Shown in pieces: positions 23,248-36,436 of a stretch of DNA of 64,000 nt. The stretch comes from Amphirosellinia nigrospora (taxonomy: Eukaryota; Ascomycota; Sordariomycetes; Xylariales; Xylariaceae). A program made the translations under genes and the position numbers. The notes under the pieces are model-generated. The model was not told the DNA's origin. It was given only the letters and a program-made list of their open reading frames with translations, and ran no database searches. The stretch spans positions 6,316,001 through 6,380,000 of the forward strand of contig SCHM01000001.1 in NCBI GenBank assembly GCA_004123355.1, given 5' to 3'. Within the stretch, counting starts at the first letter, position 1. Every line of letters begins with the position of its first letter.

Positions 23248-25718
23248 ATGGCTTCAGGGGGTTTGACTTCCCCGCAACTTCGAGCCCTTCTTGACATCTT
23301 GATCCATCACGAAACCTATGCAGAAGTCCAAAGCTTTCAAAGCCCCGAGGCCATCGAGGCCTATGGGTGGCCGTTTGTCGATCGAGATGACAAGGGCAGA
23401 CCAGCCAAGCCACATGCTCTCTCGTCGTCGCCATTACTCCAGCTCCTTCTCTCTAGGCTAGTGTTAGAGGCGCCTGCTGTCAGAGACTTGTCGACAGAGT
23501 TTTGGTCAGTCAAGTTTAAGGGGATAATGAAACAGCTTGGAGACGGCGACCTTTCTGACAGCTACGAGAAGGGTACTTTAGGAACTCGGAAGCGACTGGC
23601 TACTGCCGCATCCGTGATCCACGAAGCCATCACCAGAGGACTTCTCACTGGCGTTTCTCATCCTGCACTACCGGATCTCCATGGCGCTTACGATATGAAG
23701 AAGGCCGAAGACCTTGCGAGAGCATGGCATGATTGCATCTCTCATCTAGTCTACGAAAATTTGATTGATGAGATATTCGACCAGCTTACGCATACTAAGG
23801 ATCTCGAAGCGCACTCTCCGGCGCTTAAAGCAGCCATCGAATATGCTGAATTTTATATTGCTACCTTTCTCCACCAAGTATTTGTCCTCTCAGCGGAAGG
23901 TCCCTATTTACTTAAACTCATCGAGAATGTACATAAGTTGATACCTTATACTGTGATCGGCCAGGTTAGTTATTGGAGTCCCTTATTTTCTCTTTGCGCT
24001 TGTCTTGAAGTTCCAAATTACACCAGAGGAATTATCGTGTCATTTTTTGTTTCTGTAAAATCCCGTAAATCTAAAGCCTCATTGCTATTTTCGGACACAG
24101 CTGATTTTTGTACACAAGACACTCCGGGTCGGCAACGCTGCGAGCATGATCAATGCAATGAGTAGACTGTTTCTGTCCAAGGTTAGCGTTGGAGCGATCT
24201 CGAATTGGATAGGCTTGACTTCGAACGCCGCGGACGGAATGAATCTCCGTGAGTTCTGCCTAATTCGCCTTATTCTCACTATGACTACTACACGTGCTTT
24301 TGGCGCCACTCTTCACCCCGTATAGTATAGCGATCACTGACTATTATTGTCTTAGTGCAGAGGTAACTTAAGTTATTATTGTCTACAAGATAGATGTCTA
24401 ACAAGACTTAGGATCATCTCGCTCGTGCTTGAATGGGACGCCAGCGATTTTCGCAAATCAGCCGACAAGATCAAGTTGGACCCAAAAAGTATAACCTCTG
24501 AACAGATTCGAGCAATTGATAGACATACTACAAAACGAAAACAACGTGAGTCGGCACGAAAGAAGAGCATTCAAGAGCAGAAATCTATAGTAGTTGCGAT
24601 TTTCGAAGCTGAGAATCAGCAGCTTCTAGAATCTTTAACAGATCGTCAACACACCTCATGCTTAGAATTCTACGCAGCTAAAGTTGCGATTAGGGACAGA
24701 GAGCATATCACAGAGGTGCTTTGTAATTCAAAACCCGACCTCACGACTGCCATTGTGTTAGAGGGCTTGGGTGCGCTGGACCCCATGATTCGAGTTGTTC
24801 ATAAGAATGTGGATCTTCGAAAGCACCTCAACGCTTTGGAGGGTTTTCTGGGAGACTTTATTAAAACAACAAAGCCCCAAACGCAAGGTAGTAACTCAAA
24901 ACCGAATTCACCAGCCGTCAAGGATTTTGTGAAGTTACTTCAAAGGAACAGCCATCTACTCTGGGCATATCTTCATGACTTTTGTAGTGGTTGCCCTGAG
25001 CTAAGGGACACGTGGCGGGAATGGATGAAGGAGTACGCGTCCTATAGTCTTTCTTTTACAACTTGCCTTCTAACGCTTTTTTATTTTCCCTGTTATCCTC
25101 TAGACTTATAAAAAGCTCCTACTGTAAACAGGATTTGCTAACTACTTGGGTTTGGATAGTACTATTAAAGTATTCCGACAAACTTCTAAACACGAATCAG
25201 ATGAAAGGGATATTCATACTATCGGAAAGGCTCAAACCACAAACATAGCCGACATGGAGCTGAGCCTCCAGGACGCCTTTGATAAGCTCTCTGAACCGCG
25301 CAAGAAAGTTGTCCTCGAAAATATCGAGGTTCATTCTAGTTATCTTGCCACGCTCTCGGAGCAATCGAGATCAAAGATGCAGAAGGTCATTGATGATTTG
25401 CACGGAAGAAGCTACAACGACGCAGAGACGTCCGGGCCAGGAATATATGCGTTGAGATGGCAAGCTCTTCTTAACGAGACCTTAATAACTCCATCTGTAC
25501 CTAGGGGCCCGCCACGCTTAGGGAAGGACGTCTACGGTCTTAGGGCGGTTAGAAAGCCTGATAATCAGACTAATTCAGACTCATTAGGTGCGAATTTGGC
25601 TAGATATAAGAATGCCATCACCACACCACCGGACGTGTCGGTAGTAGTTGGGGCGTTAGGGTTGCAATTTAAAACAATCGTTGCAAATATATCACAGGAA
25701 GGTTTGCCAAAGGCATAG
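23248..25718 (+). CDS. PXB + DUF3818 protein (PX-protein family, Lec1-like)
   Basis: Five exons (23248-23964, 24119-24248, 24356-24362, 24412-25046, 25132-25718) give about 691 residues. The N-terminal ~140 residues (L-T-S-P-Q-L-R-A-L-L-D-I-L-I-H-H-E) match the PX-associated PXB domain. From about 190 onward the DUF3818 pattern appears (T-L-R-V-G-N-A-A-S-M-I-N, N-W-I-G-L-T, and later L-L-Q-R-I-I-S-L-V-L-E-W-D). The 7-nt third exon is required to encode the L-L-Q-R junction. Family members act in lipid trafficking at membranes. I see no PX domain in this version. The last intron uses a weak donor (GTCTTT at 25047), chosen only by phase, so residues around 497 are uncertain. No signal peptide is seen. 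Confidence 0.82.
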
Positions 25719-25974
25719 ATAGCATGAAGAACAGCCGTCAATTTATAAGGGCGTATCTCCATTAAAAATGACAAATGTCATTGCACCCCGAAAATGAGAA
25801 TAATCGAGTGTCGTTGAAATCCCCCTCACCCAGTCAACCATACAAAACATTACGTCGTGTCTTAGCCCCTGATTTAGCGACATATGTGGTGATGTGAAGT
25901 GTCAGTTGCCCTCGTTTGAATCTGGAGATTGTTAATGGCTATAGGGAACTTATAAGAAGGGTGTTTAACACCTA

Positions 25975-26363
25975 CTAAACGCCGCCAAGGACACCAGTTA
26001 GCGAGCCAAGAGGACCCGCATCAGGCTTTGCTGCAGGTTTTGTTGCAGGAGCCGTGCCGTTGGTCTTCGCTGGCCCTGTCGGTGGCGTCTTCTCCCCGCC
26101 GGGCGTAAGCTTTCCCACGCCACCGGGAATGTATTTTCCTACTTGCGAGAGAATCGCGGTGACCGGCGCCGTAACTCCGCCCAAGGCACCGAGTTGTCTG
26201 GGGGTGTTCGAGGTGGGCACTGTAACATTCAATGTTAATAATAAAAAAATCATGCTCATACTGGACGTGGAAGCGACGGAACAAGAGAGCGGCACTGGGG
26301 ATTCCACTCACGGGCGATGATGGTAGCAGCCAGAACGGCGACGAGAGAAGTGAAAGGCTGCAT
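25975..26363 (-). CDS. Small secreted protein
   Basis: Two exons, 26363-26312 and 26219-25975, give 98 residues. Residues 1-17 form a clean signal peptide (M-Q-P-F-T-S-L-V-A-V-L-A-A-T-I-I-A), and the intron lies at its end (GTGAGT...TACAG, 92 nt). The mature part is rich in Gly, Pro, Thr, Ala and Lys, with P-G-G and G-K repeats and no Cys, so it is not a disulphide-rich effector. No family is recognised. The end L-G-G-V is short and without a GPI signal. Its product is presumably exported; the role is unknown. The upstream gene converges on it from the plus strand with 256 bases between stops. Confidence 0.68.
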
Positions 26364-28232
26364 GATTCTTCGGGGTTTATGGAATGTTTCCCTGGTCTAT
26401 GAAAAGGAGTGACTGAGGTGAGGAAAGTCTGATGATGGCGATGAGAGGCTGTCGAGAAAAGGGATTGTTGGAGGATAACGGATGAAGCGGCAGAAGTCGA
26501 CGACTATTTGTATAAAACGTCCTGTGCGCCTCACATCTCCATTCCTGAAGAATCCCTTGATCGCCAGGGGGAAATTGGAATGACTTGTGATATGACAAGC
26601 CATGTCTTGTAAGGTGCTCGGTGCTAAGAATTCCCCCAATGAATACGCGTTGCCCGCTACTCGGGGACCCTCATGGAAGCCGATCAATCGGCCCTTGGAA
26701 CGAAACAAATGGCCCAGATCAAAACAATAAAGCACCAGTGCCCTAGTTCTGCTGTAGTTATTAATCACTAGATAGATACACTCATATGAAACCCCGAGAC
26801 ATCAACCCACACCATCTCGAGATAGATCAGTGTGACGTCGATGACAAGAGGCTGGGATGCTGCACCTTCTATGATGCCTCTTTCTGTTCTATTCATATAC
26901 GATCTAAATAAGCTCCTCTAGCTCCCAATTCACTGAGATACGAATGTTGCGGAGGTTGGGAAGGATTACCTAAAAAGATAAATTGTCGCGTCCCTTTCTT
27001 GGGGCGTTTCTTTTTCGACGACTCCATATCTCTTCAACGAGTAGCGCCGAGATAGAATTTATAGTTCCTCTAACGCACACGGATGTTCCATGTTCAGCCC
27101 ATCGAGACTGATATCTTTGTCAATGCCTAATTTGGGCGAGAGTGCTGGTGAAGTTGATGTTAGCAGCTCAGCAGACGCGGAGGTTGTGGGTGCGAAAGCG
27201 GCGTGTTTGACGAACGCGCAACGGCTAGTTGTCCTTCGAATGCCAAGGGCGATTACTGCGGAAAGCCGTCATCTCCTCTGCGCATTCTTATATGTGTGGC
27301 ATCCGGACACCACGCCGGCGTATCCTGACGGCGAACCAGAGCTAGGTCGGGGCTATATGCAATATGTTCACGCCCTCAACGACAAGTCGTTTACCACAAT
27401 GGAGATGGCGCGTGAAAGGTTTTAGATTACCCGCCTAAGGCCGTCGACTATCGTCATCGACTTCCTTCTGAATCAAGTGGGAGAACTAGCATCAATAATT
27501 CGCGAACAATTACGCCCTGTGGTGCTTATAATAATGTCAATATCTACAGTCGAGGATAAAGAATGAGGAGAGTTCGGTAGAGTAGGCCCGGTACCAACAT
27601 GAAGCTGCCGGCTTCGGGTGATCCTGCACTAACCCAGAGTTTGGTTTTCCATGGCGTTTTGTTGATAGCATATGAGTATATTTAATCCATAGGTAAAGAG
27701 CACGGCACCTATTCACATGCGATCATGAAAGAGATCAAACATGTCGCTAGGAGACTTGAACAGGCTGGCGCATTGGTCGTAGAGCCCTTATTTGGGGCGC
27801 TGACATCATAGCCCCCCGATAATTCTACCTATTCGGTAAGTAGATAGTGACACACTTAGGTGGATCCTCCCGTCACGACCTTAGACACACTGAGCACCTG
27901 GTTAATGAGTTGACTCGCAATCCGACTTTGAACCTCTTGGTTGGGCTCAAACACTAGTATTAACATATCATCAGTTGATGCTACTGTATACGGCTATTTA
28001 TAAGATCAACGCCAATATAGAACTTCGAGAGCGGGACGTAGCAAAAGTGTAGGAATTGCACCAAGGGAGGTAGGTAAGAACCTTATACAGATAACAGGAA
28101 CGTACTATATGGTCTACATAAATATCCTCTTTTACGGGGATATTTTAGTCTAATGAGGTGTGGCGTTCTTCAATGTTGGGCGGACCTGTGAACCCATCTT
28201 CATATCTCATCCAGTATTACGACGATCCCAAA
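26364..28232. other. Intergenic, largely empty
   Basis: The left end should be the promoter and 5' leader of the small secreted protein. A 123-codon minus-strand frame here overlaps that leader and has no domain. A short plus-strand frame at 27090-27425 is listed separately with low confidence. Confidence 0.45.
27090..27425 (+). CDS. Hypothetical open frame, 111 residues
   Basis: An ATG-started frame of 111 residues that I do not recognise. Its middle (A-I-T-A-E-S-R-H-L-L-C-A-F-L-Y-V-W-H) has protein-like composition and GC-rich third positions compared with its surroundings. It ends abruptly at E-M-A-R-E-R-F. There is no signal peptide or membrane segment. It could be one exon of a longer gene or a remnant. 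Confidence 0.28.
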   Translation: MFSPSRLISLSMPNLGESAGEVDVSSSADAEVVGAKAACLTNAQRLVVLRMPRAITAESRHLLCAFLYVWHPDTTPAYPDGEPELGRGYMQYVHALNDKSFTTMEMARERF

Positions 28233-28271
28233 ATGACCCGGGAAAACAACAATGCCGTCAGGCCACAATGA
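28233..28271 (+). promoter_or_regulatory. Short upstream ORF overlapping the carrier start codon
   Basis: An ATG at 28233 opens a 12-codon frame ending in TGA at 28269-28271. It overlaps the main start codon at 28252 in a different frame. If the mRNA starts upstream, scanning ribosomes would meet it first. Confidence 0.45.
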
Positions 28272-29556
28272 CAGAACTCGCTTAGACCAAGACAATAATA
28301 TCTACCGAGGCGTTCTACCTGTCGTGCCACCCGATGGTGCCTTCGAGACGCCGTCAAGAAATAATGCCGCGACCGCCGCGTCAGCCGCCGGTGTTCGCGC
28401 ACTGAGCGCCCAGGCTATTGCCTTTTATTTCAGAGCGCCTGTGAAGGCTTTCTTCCGAACGCGGGTGGATTATCTTGCATATGCCAGGATCATCCATCAA
28501 GCGCAAACCGAGCTGCTTACACGAGCTGTCACTAACGACCGCACATCGTCACGGCTTGGTCTCGCCTTTCAACAAGCCTGGCAATGGGCTCGTGGCACTA
28601 CTCCGGGGTTGATCACGACAGTGATCCGCCAGCAGGGCTGGAGTGTCGTACCACAGCAGATTCTGCCGCCGTTGATGGCCAACGTTGGAGTCGGTGCTCT
28701 GCTTTACACCAGTTATTTGCAAATCCTCGGGCAGCTTCATGAGGAGAGTTCGAGGTCGCGGCGTCGCGTCTTTCCGCCAGCCGAACCGGTTCATACCTTT
28801 ACGGCAGGTTTCTTGGCTGGAAGTATTCAGAGTGTAGTTGCTGCTCCCCTCGATGCTATACAGGCTAGATATGATCACCGAGATCTTGTCCAAGGCAATG
28901 GTGGCAAACCGAAGAGTATGTGGTCCTTCTCAGCAGAGAAGCTGCGTGAAATCGGCGTACGAGGTGTTTTCGCCGGCTGGAGCTTGTCCTTTTTGAAGGA
29001 TAGCTTTGGCAGCGCCATCTTCTTCAGCACCTTCGAATACATCAAAGCCCAAGGCTACTACAAGTTTATTACGTGGTACTACAGCGGGCTTAGCCAAGAA
29101 ACAATTAACGTATTGGCAAGAAAGCGCCCCAGCGTACAAGACGAGAATAAGCCAGTTGTCATCCGACCTCACTATGCTCTAGAGCCCATGTTCTTGATGC
29201 TTGCCGGCATCGGCGCCTCGTTCACCCAACAAATTCTATTACACCCTCTAACCCATATCCAGCTTAAGCACTGGGACCATCTGGAAGACCTTGACGCCAA
29301 AGCGCAAAAGGTCAGATCGGCTACCGCTGCCAACCCCGATAAGCCGAGGCGGAGATGGAGGATGCTGAGGGCATACTACCATGCTTACCAGGAGACCTGG
29401 GCCCAATGCGCCTCGGAAGCTGCATCGGAACGCAGGGGAGTAATACGCTGGTTATATCGGAGCTTCTGGTGGAATACTCTGGTGTGTATTAAATCCTCCC
29501 CTACCTGGTCCCTCAATCTCCTTGCTTTGTCCAAGCTAGCAAGTTATATGATGTGA
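28252..29556 (+). CDS. Mitochondrial carrier-like membrane protein
   Basis: An uninterrupted frame of 434 residues. A repeat of the solute-carrier type is visible: A-G-F-L-A-G-S-I-Q-S-V-V-A-A-P-L-D-A-I-Q-A-R (about residues 184-205), followed by G-V-R-G-V-F-A-G-W-S-L-S-F-L-K-D. The P-L-D-A-I-Q-A-R motif corresponds to the carrier signature PxDxxxxR. A second P-L-T-H-I-Q-L-K run near residue 330 is a weaker copy. The protein is longer than usual carriers (about 300) and its repeats are divergent, so substrate and even transport activity are uncertain. It probably sits in the mitochondrial inner or outer membrane. It converges on the TauD-family gene. Confidence 0.78.
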   Translation: MPSGHNDRTRLDQDNNIYRGVLPVVPPDGAFETPSRNNAATAASAAGVRALSAQAIAFYFRAPVKAFFRTRVDYLAYARIIHQAQTELLTRAVTNDRTSSRLGLAFQQAWQWARGTTPGLITTVIRQQGWSVVPQQILPPLMANVGVGALLYTSYLQILGQLHEESSRSRRRVFPPAEPVHTFTAGFLAGSIQSVVAAPLDAIQARYDHRDLVQGNGGKPKSMWSFSAEKLREIGVRGVFAGWSLSFLKDSFGSAIFFSTFEYIKAQGYYKFITWYYSGLSQETINVLARKRPSVQDENKPVVIRPHYALEPMFLMLAGIGASFTQQILLHPLTHIQLKHWDHLEDLDAKAQKVRSATAANPDKPRRRWRMLRAYYHAYQETWAQCASEAASERRGVIRWLYRSFWWNTLVCIKSSPTWSLNLLALSKLASYMM

Positions 29557-29918
29557 GATTTAGAGACTAATTTGTTCCTATGCACTTAGCGTCAAGTTCC
29601 GAGCACTTCCGCAGGCTTAGTTGTGTTTGAGCTCGTTAGACGGAAATACGGAAGCCATGATGAGCCGGTCCGAGTTGCAGAGAACAACTACGAGATTCTC
29701 CTTGATTAGATACATCATGGCGACATTAGAGCTCACGAAAGCTAATCATAGAGTCTATTGAAGGGCTTTAGATTTAGTTATAGACCCTATTTGTAGACTA
29801 GACATGTCGAAGTAAGAGGTCAAAGACCAAACATATATTCTCTTCTCATCGTCATAATACTCCCCAATCTGAGAAAACTACTGCAAATCTCATCATATGC
29901 ATATGATGATCAATGCGT
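29557..29918. other. Convergent spacer
   Basis: About 360 bases between the stop codons of two convergent genes. Nothing else is seen. Confidence 0.5.
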
Positions 29919-31580
29919 TTAGCGTCCCTTATTGCTTGCACTGCGAATGTACGGCTCAAGCGGAAACACTTGGCTCTCGGGCGTTATGTTCTTGTAGAGC
30001 TGGTCCCACCGCCAATCGAGGACCTTCGGGGACTCCCAGGCATTTTCAGGGTCACGTAACCAAAGACGCAGCAGGTGCCGTCTAGAAACCAGATCGCGTT
30101 AGTACTCCTGATGGAAGTATGATGGGGTTGCTATCAACCATACTGTTTCTCCGGCGTGTCTGTGAAGCCATCACGGGCATGGAAGACCGCTAGGTTGTTT
30201 ATATATTGGATATCTCCTTTCTGAAAGTCAGTATTCACGCAGAATTTATCGCCGAGAAAATGCAAAGTATCAAGCGCTTCTGCCTGAGCCTCTGTGATCG
30301 GCGGGATCTGTGGATTTCGGGGGAGTGCGCCGAAGCCCTAGAGAAACTCGGAGTCAGCCACCGTTATTTCTTCTGTGACTTGTGAGGATTTCAAATGTCT
30401 CTGGAGGATACTATCTTGGCCCAGGAAGCCTTATGTTTTCAAAATTACCGAAGCAAGGTAAAATGGTTCCGAAAATTACTCACGACAAAGTAGCGGCGGG
30501 CGTATTGTAAGGCAACTCTCTCGGGGTTGGTGTCTTTCGCCGGGAAATGGAATATGAGCGGTCTCTTCGTATATGGCTTATCAGATATATCCGACTTCTC
30601 GAATCTGGGCGTCGGAGCAGATACGTTAGCGGAGTTCGCTGCTATAATCACAGACCCTTAGCAGGTATATGACGAATGCGGTGTAGCATACACTTCCATG
30701 TCCCAGTCCATTGATAGGGTGTGGATTAAATCTGGTCGAGTGTTCGCTATCTCGTTATACACCCTCCACGTACTCGCAATCTTACTCGCGCCCCCTACAG
30801 CCGATGTCTCGAGTGCGAAGAGTGACACGATGTCGCCGGAATCCGTGTGGAAAACTTGTTTGTCTGTTGTGTCTAGTTTGATATCAATATAAGCGTCTCT
30901 ATATACGCACAATTATTGATTTTGTATTCCACTTACACGCTGGGCTTCCAATCAAACCGTTCCCTGATGTTGAAGTCAAGTCCTTGATGTGGGTTAAGAC
31001 AACATCGGCTTTATCGCCGTTGAACTTGTGATCTTGTCTTCCACGCTGCGATGCCACATGCGCCGAGACCCCGGCATATATGATGATGTTCTCCTCGCGC
31101 GTGTAGTCGTCCACTTTCAATCCACGCAGGACGAAGAACCCGTGGCCGGTGTGAAGCTCCGCCGACAGCTGGCGGAGCTCCTCGTGCAGGGTCGGCAGTG
31201 GAAATGTCTCCTGATCGATGGCGCCGAGTGGCTTACCGAGTCCTACATGTCATATTCAATAAATGATTATGAATCTATAGATCACGGGCGCTCTCCGTAC
31301 CTTTGAAGTGAGCCACGGCCTGGTCAATCTCAGCTAAATGCTTAGGGCTGAAGACGAATGTCCAATTATACGTATCGGCTACCGTCTGACCCTCCCAAAC
31401 CAGATCACCAGCTAGCTTCTCCGGAAAGCCTTCCGGAAGTGATTTTGGCAAGTTCCCCTCTTGTAGTCGACGTGCGACGCGAGCCTGCCATTTCTCATAG
31501 TCTGGGTGATAGGAGATATCCGGTTGCCCCTGGGGTGCCGGGGCTTCCAAGACCGTCGATGTGATAGTCGTCGTGGACAT
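29919..31580 (-). CDS. TauD/TfdA-family 2-oxoglutarate Fe(II) dioxygenase
   Basis: Six exons (31580-31301, 31242-30937, 30872-30692, 30604-30484, 30337-30144, 30081-29919) give 414 residues with all phases closed. The iron-binding triad is visible: F-H-T-D (His about 204, Asp about 206) and the distal His in A-V-F-H-A-R-D (about 349). The 2-oxoglutarate Arg is probably in L-L-R-L-W-L-R-D (about 366). Fungal members with this Y-A-R-R-Y-F-V-G-F-G-A-L-P pattern hydroxylate small acids or amino-acid derivatives; the substrate is unknown. There is no signal peptide, so it is likely cytosolic. The splice at 30692/30604 is supported because it restores W-D-M-E-V-F. Confidence 0.92.
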
Positions 31581-32049
31581 GATATACGATCCCAAGTTAA
31601 ACCCTTTTTAATTTTCTTGCAAATCTTGTTGGCTCTCAGAACTGATTTTATATATATATATAGACCGTCGTCGGTTTATGAATGAATGAATGAATTCTAC
31701 GCAACCTTCCCCCACAATTGCGTGATCTGGGCAACGCTTGGGTAGCTATAACTAGGGGCAATCTTGCTATACTGAGTAAATGGTACGAGATGATGAAGAC
31801 CGCGAGTTAGAGTCTCCAATAATCTTCAACCAATTAGTGTCAAGAGTGTAAGGTTGAGTAACGCTTATGTCATAGAGGGTATTGATCTTCCCCGCATTCG
31901 TCCTGGTGGCAATACCAAACCGCGATTAGTGAACCACATAATCAATCTACCGATGATGTGGTCGTTAGTGAAGATAATCAATATTTGAACATTCAGTTTA
32001 TTTCTTTTTATTTTTTTTCATATACTATTATTCTGATTCGATTACTAGG
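31581..32049. repeat. Spacer with (TA)n and (GAAT)n microsatellites
   Basis: About 470 bases between two minus-strand genes; the left end should be the promoter of the dioxygenase gene. A (TA) run lies near 31650-31662 and about four GAAT units near 31676-31695. No gene is seen. Confidence 0.55.
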
Positions 32050-34072
<2,023 letters not shown>

Positions 34073-35023
34073 GATAAGGAATTGGTAATAGACACGGCGA
34101 ATTGACCCGCGAATCTGCATGCAAGGGCATCATTGAAGGGAAAGGATTGTTCTTGCACAGCTCTTTTAAGGACACAAGACTGACAGAGAGGCCAGATGAG
34201 TCGAGAATGATCCCACAACGGCACAGCAACGTTGGTCGAGACACCAGAGAGCTGAGATCAGCGACACTGTAGTATGAAAAAATCGCGTAAGTTGAAGATG
34301 CGAGCCTATGTTGGTGATCACCATTGAATCCCAGTGCCCCGCGGCCAATTGTCGAACAAGCCGCCGCCATCGTTTTAGCATTCTCGTGTCTCATGACTCG
34401 AAATGGAAGTTCGTTCACCGAATTTAGCCATCTAGCTTGGCAACCAACTGAGTGCGCCACCAACCTCGGGATATCCAATCACCGTGCCGTCTAGATCTCT
34501 TGGCTGCTTGCTAGTGTCACGATGAAATTCCCAACGTGCATAACTACCTATTCTATACTTAGAAGTTACGATATTGTTCGCTACTAACTACTACTGCCAC
34601 CCGTACTGCGACTCAGCAACAGGTTGTTGGGAGGAACGACGACGCTCATACCACAAACAACTTGACATCTTTACTTTCTAGATCACGCATAAAATTAAAC
34701 GAGTCTGATGTAATCTCTCGAACGCCTGCATCTCGTCCGGCATCTAGAGAACCACTCAGTTGTAAGATAAGATACGTATATACTCAGAAATCTAACATGT
34801 CAAGTGGGCGGTTTACATATAGGACTATCATATTATCAATAGGAAAAAATCAATTATAATGAGCACATAAAAATGGGTTGAGTAGGAGTGAATAAACAAT
34901 GACAATACTAAGATGAGAAAGCAAGTACCGCATAAATAAAGAAAATTGATTAAACCCCTACATACTTACCCTACTAACTACGCAACAACCTCGAACCCTC
35001 ACATACTTAGAGATAGGGGCAGA
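34073..35023. other. Intergenic, no gene seen
   Basis: About 950 bases between two minus-strand genes. The mannosidase promoter should be at the left end. Short frames on both strands have no support. Confidence 0.5.
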
Positions 35024-35923
35024 TCAGCAATACGAGCTCTTATGTTGCCAGTATAACGGAAACGTGCAGCCCGGATCTGACACACTCTCGAACCCAGGGT
35101 AGTTAGGATTCTTCTGGGCCAGTTTAGTAGCGTAATCCTTCTGTTTCTGAAGCGCATCGGTGAGTTTCTTGAGCAACACTCTATCTTCGAGGTTATCGTT
35201 TGGAACCCTAAGACCCCACGCGTCTTGCCACGTGGGTCTGGCCTGACAATAACTCGTGACCAAAGTCCCAAATGCGCCCTTGCGAATCCGGCGACGCGCG
35301 GAGAGCATGTTGTGGAACTCAGCACAAATGTCGGCCGAGCCGTGTTCGCGCTGCCACTGGTACCTCAGTTCGCGGCTCGTGGGCGACAGCTCTACGATCT
35401 GGAAGTTGGGGCTGAGTTGCGTATCGGTGGAACAAGCGCTGTTCAACTCCTTCTCCACGGCGACGCGCAGGTCCGGGATCTGAAGTTTGGGGAGCCTGTG
35501 CATCTTGAAGAGAGACTCCGTCGACGAGGAGCTGGAGGGGCGCGATGGTTGGTCCTTGTTCCCCGACGTGGGGGTTTTGATTTTCTTAACCTTGTTCTTA
35601 ATGGCCTCCTTACTTAAATCCAAGGTGGAAGAAACCCTTCGGACGACCGCGCCTACGACGGATCTTCTGCTCTTCCACGAATTTCGAAATGAGGCCGTCG
35701 AGGTGGGCGTGCTTGCCGGGGCCGAGCCAATGCTCCCGAACCGTTCTTGAGGAAGCGGGTGGACCTTTACCGAAACTGGAGAACCTTGTTCTTTGTTAAG
35801 AAGATGAGGTAAAGTGTCGGTAGGGGCTATTATACGAACTGGCGTAGGAATGTAGTCTTCGGGCGTGTTCGGACGAGGCGGGGGCCTTAGACCTGTGGGA
35901 GGAGGGCACTTGGGGTTTACCAT
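35024..35923 (-). CDS. Hypothetical basic protein, 299 residues
   Basis: An uninterrupted frame of 299 residues without a recognised domain. The N-terminal ~60 residues are Pro-rich (P-P-P-T-G-L-R-P-P-P-R-P), followed by a Ser/Thr- and Lys-rich stretch (N-K-V-K-K-I-K-T-P) that looks disordered. The C-terminal half from about residue 140 (L-P-K-L-Q-I-P-D-L-R-V-A-V-E-K-E-L) seems folded, with R-R-R-I-R-K-G-A-F-G-T-L-V and W-Q-D-A-W-G-L-R-V. Codon third positions are GC-rich, which supports coding. There is no signal peptide. Possibly a lineage-specific fungal protein; function unknown. Confidence 0.62.
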   Translation of the reverse strand: MVNPKCPPPTGLRPPPRPNTPEDYIPTPVRIIAPTDTLPHLLNKEQGSPVSVKVHPLPQERFGSIGSAPASTPTSTASFRNSWKSRRSVVGAVVRRVSSTLDLSKEAIKNKVKKIKTPTSGNKDQPSRPSSSSSTESLFKMHRLPKLQIPDLRVAVEKELNSACSTDTQLSPNFQIVELSPTSRELRYQWQREHGSADICAEFHNMLSARRRIRKGAFGTLVTSYCQARPTWQDAWGLRVPNDNLEDRVLLKKLTDALQKQKDYATKLAQKNPNYPGFESVSDPGCTFPLYWQHKSSYC

Positions 35924-36436
35924 TGTGCCTTAGATTCGTTCGTATTGAGTAGGAGATAAATATTTGTTTCGTTACCTTTTTTGGCACTGTTTGTGTGTGT
36001 TAGTACCTGGGATATTGCTTATGAGATTTGCTATGTTGAATACTTTTTTTTCGTTACTAAGCGAGAAAAACCGATTTCGTTGTGTGCTCTTATGTCATAT
36101 TTCCATTGTTCTTTATGTATAAAGCGGACAACTTGAGCATAGTTAGTTTAAAACAAAAAGCATTCTTTAAATATGCCCTCGTTGTGCACTAATGGCATTG
36201 GTATATCTCTATCGATTTGTCCACAAACTATGACGATGAACGAAGAGGGATTTCAACGTGCGGCTGTTTGTATTAAGTGCTCTTTGTCAAATTCAACAAC
36301 CTCTTGTCCTAATCAAAGGCGCGGACAAAGCAGAGCGTTTATAACACGTAAATAAGCCGATTATGCGTGGTTCTCTTAAGGTGATGGGCCTGCGTTTGTC
36401 CAAAGTAGAGGGGATCATGATAAGGGAATAGGATTC
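35924..36436. other. Intergenic spacer
   Basis: About 510 bases between two minus-strand genes, AT-rich in the middle. No gene is seen. Confidence 0.5.

Noticed and set aside
26397-26768. 123-codon minus-strand frame
   Set aside because: It covers the presumed promoter and leader of the small secreted protein and has no domain or splice context.
35225-35617. 130-codon plus-strand frame
   Set aside because: Antisense to the 299-residue hypothetical gene; weaker codon bias.
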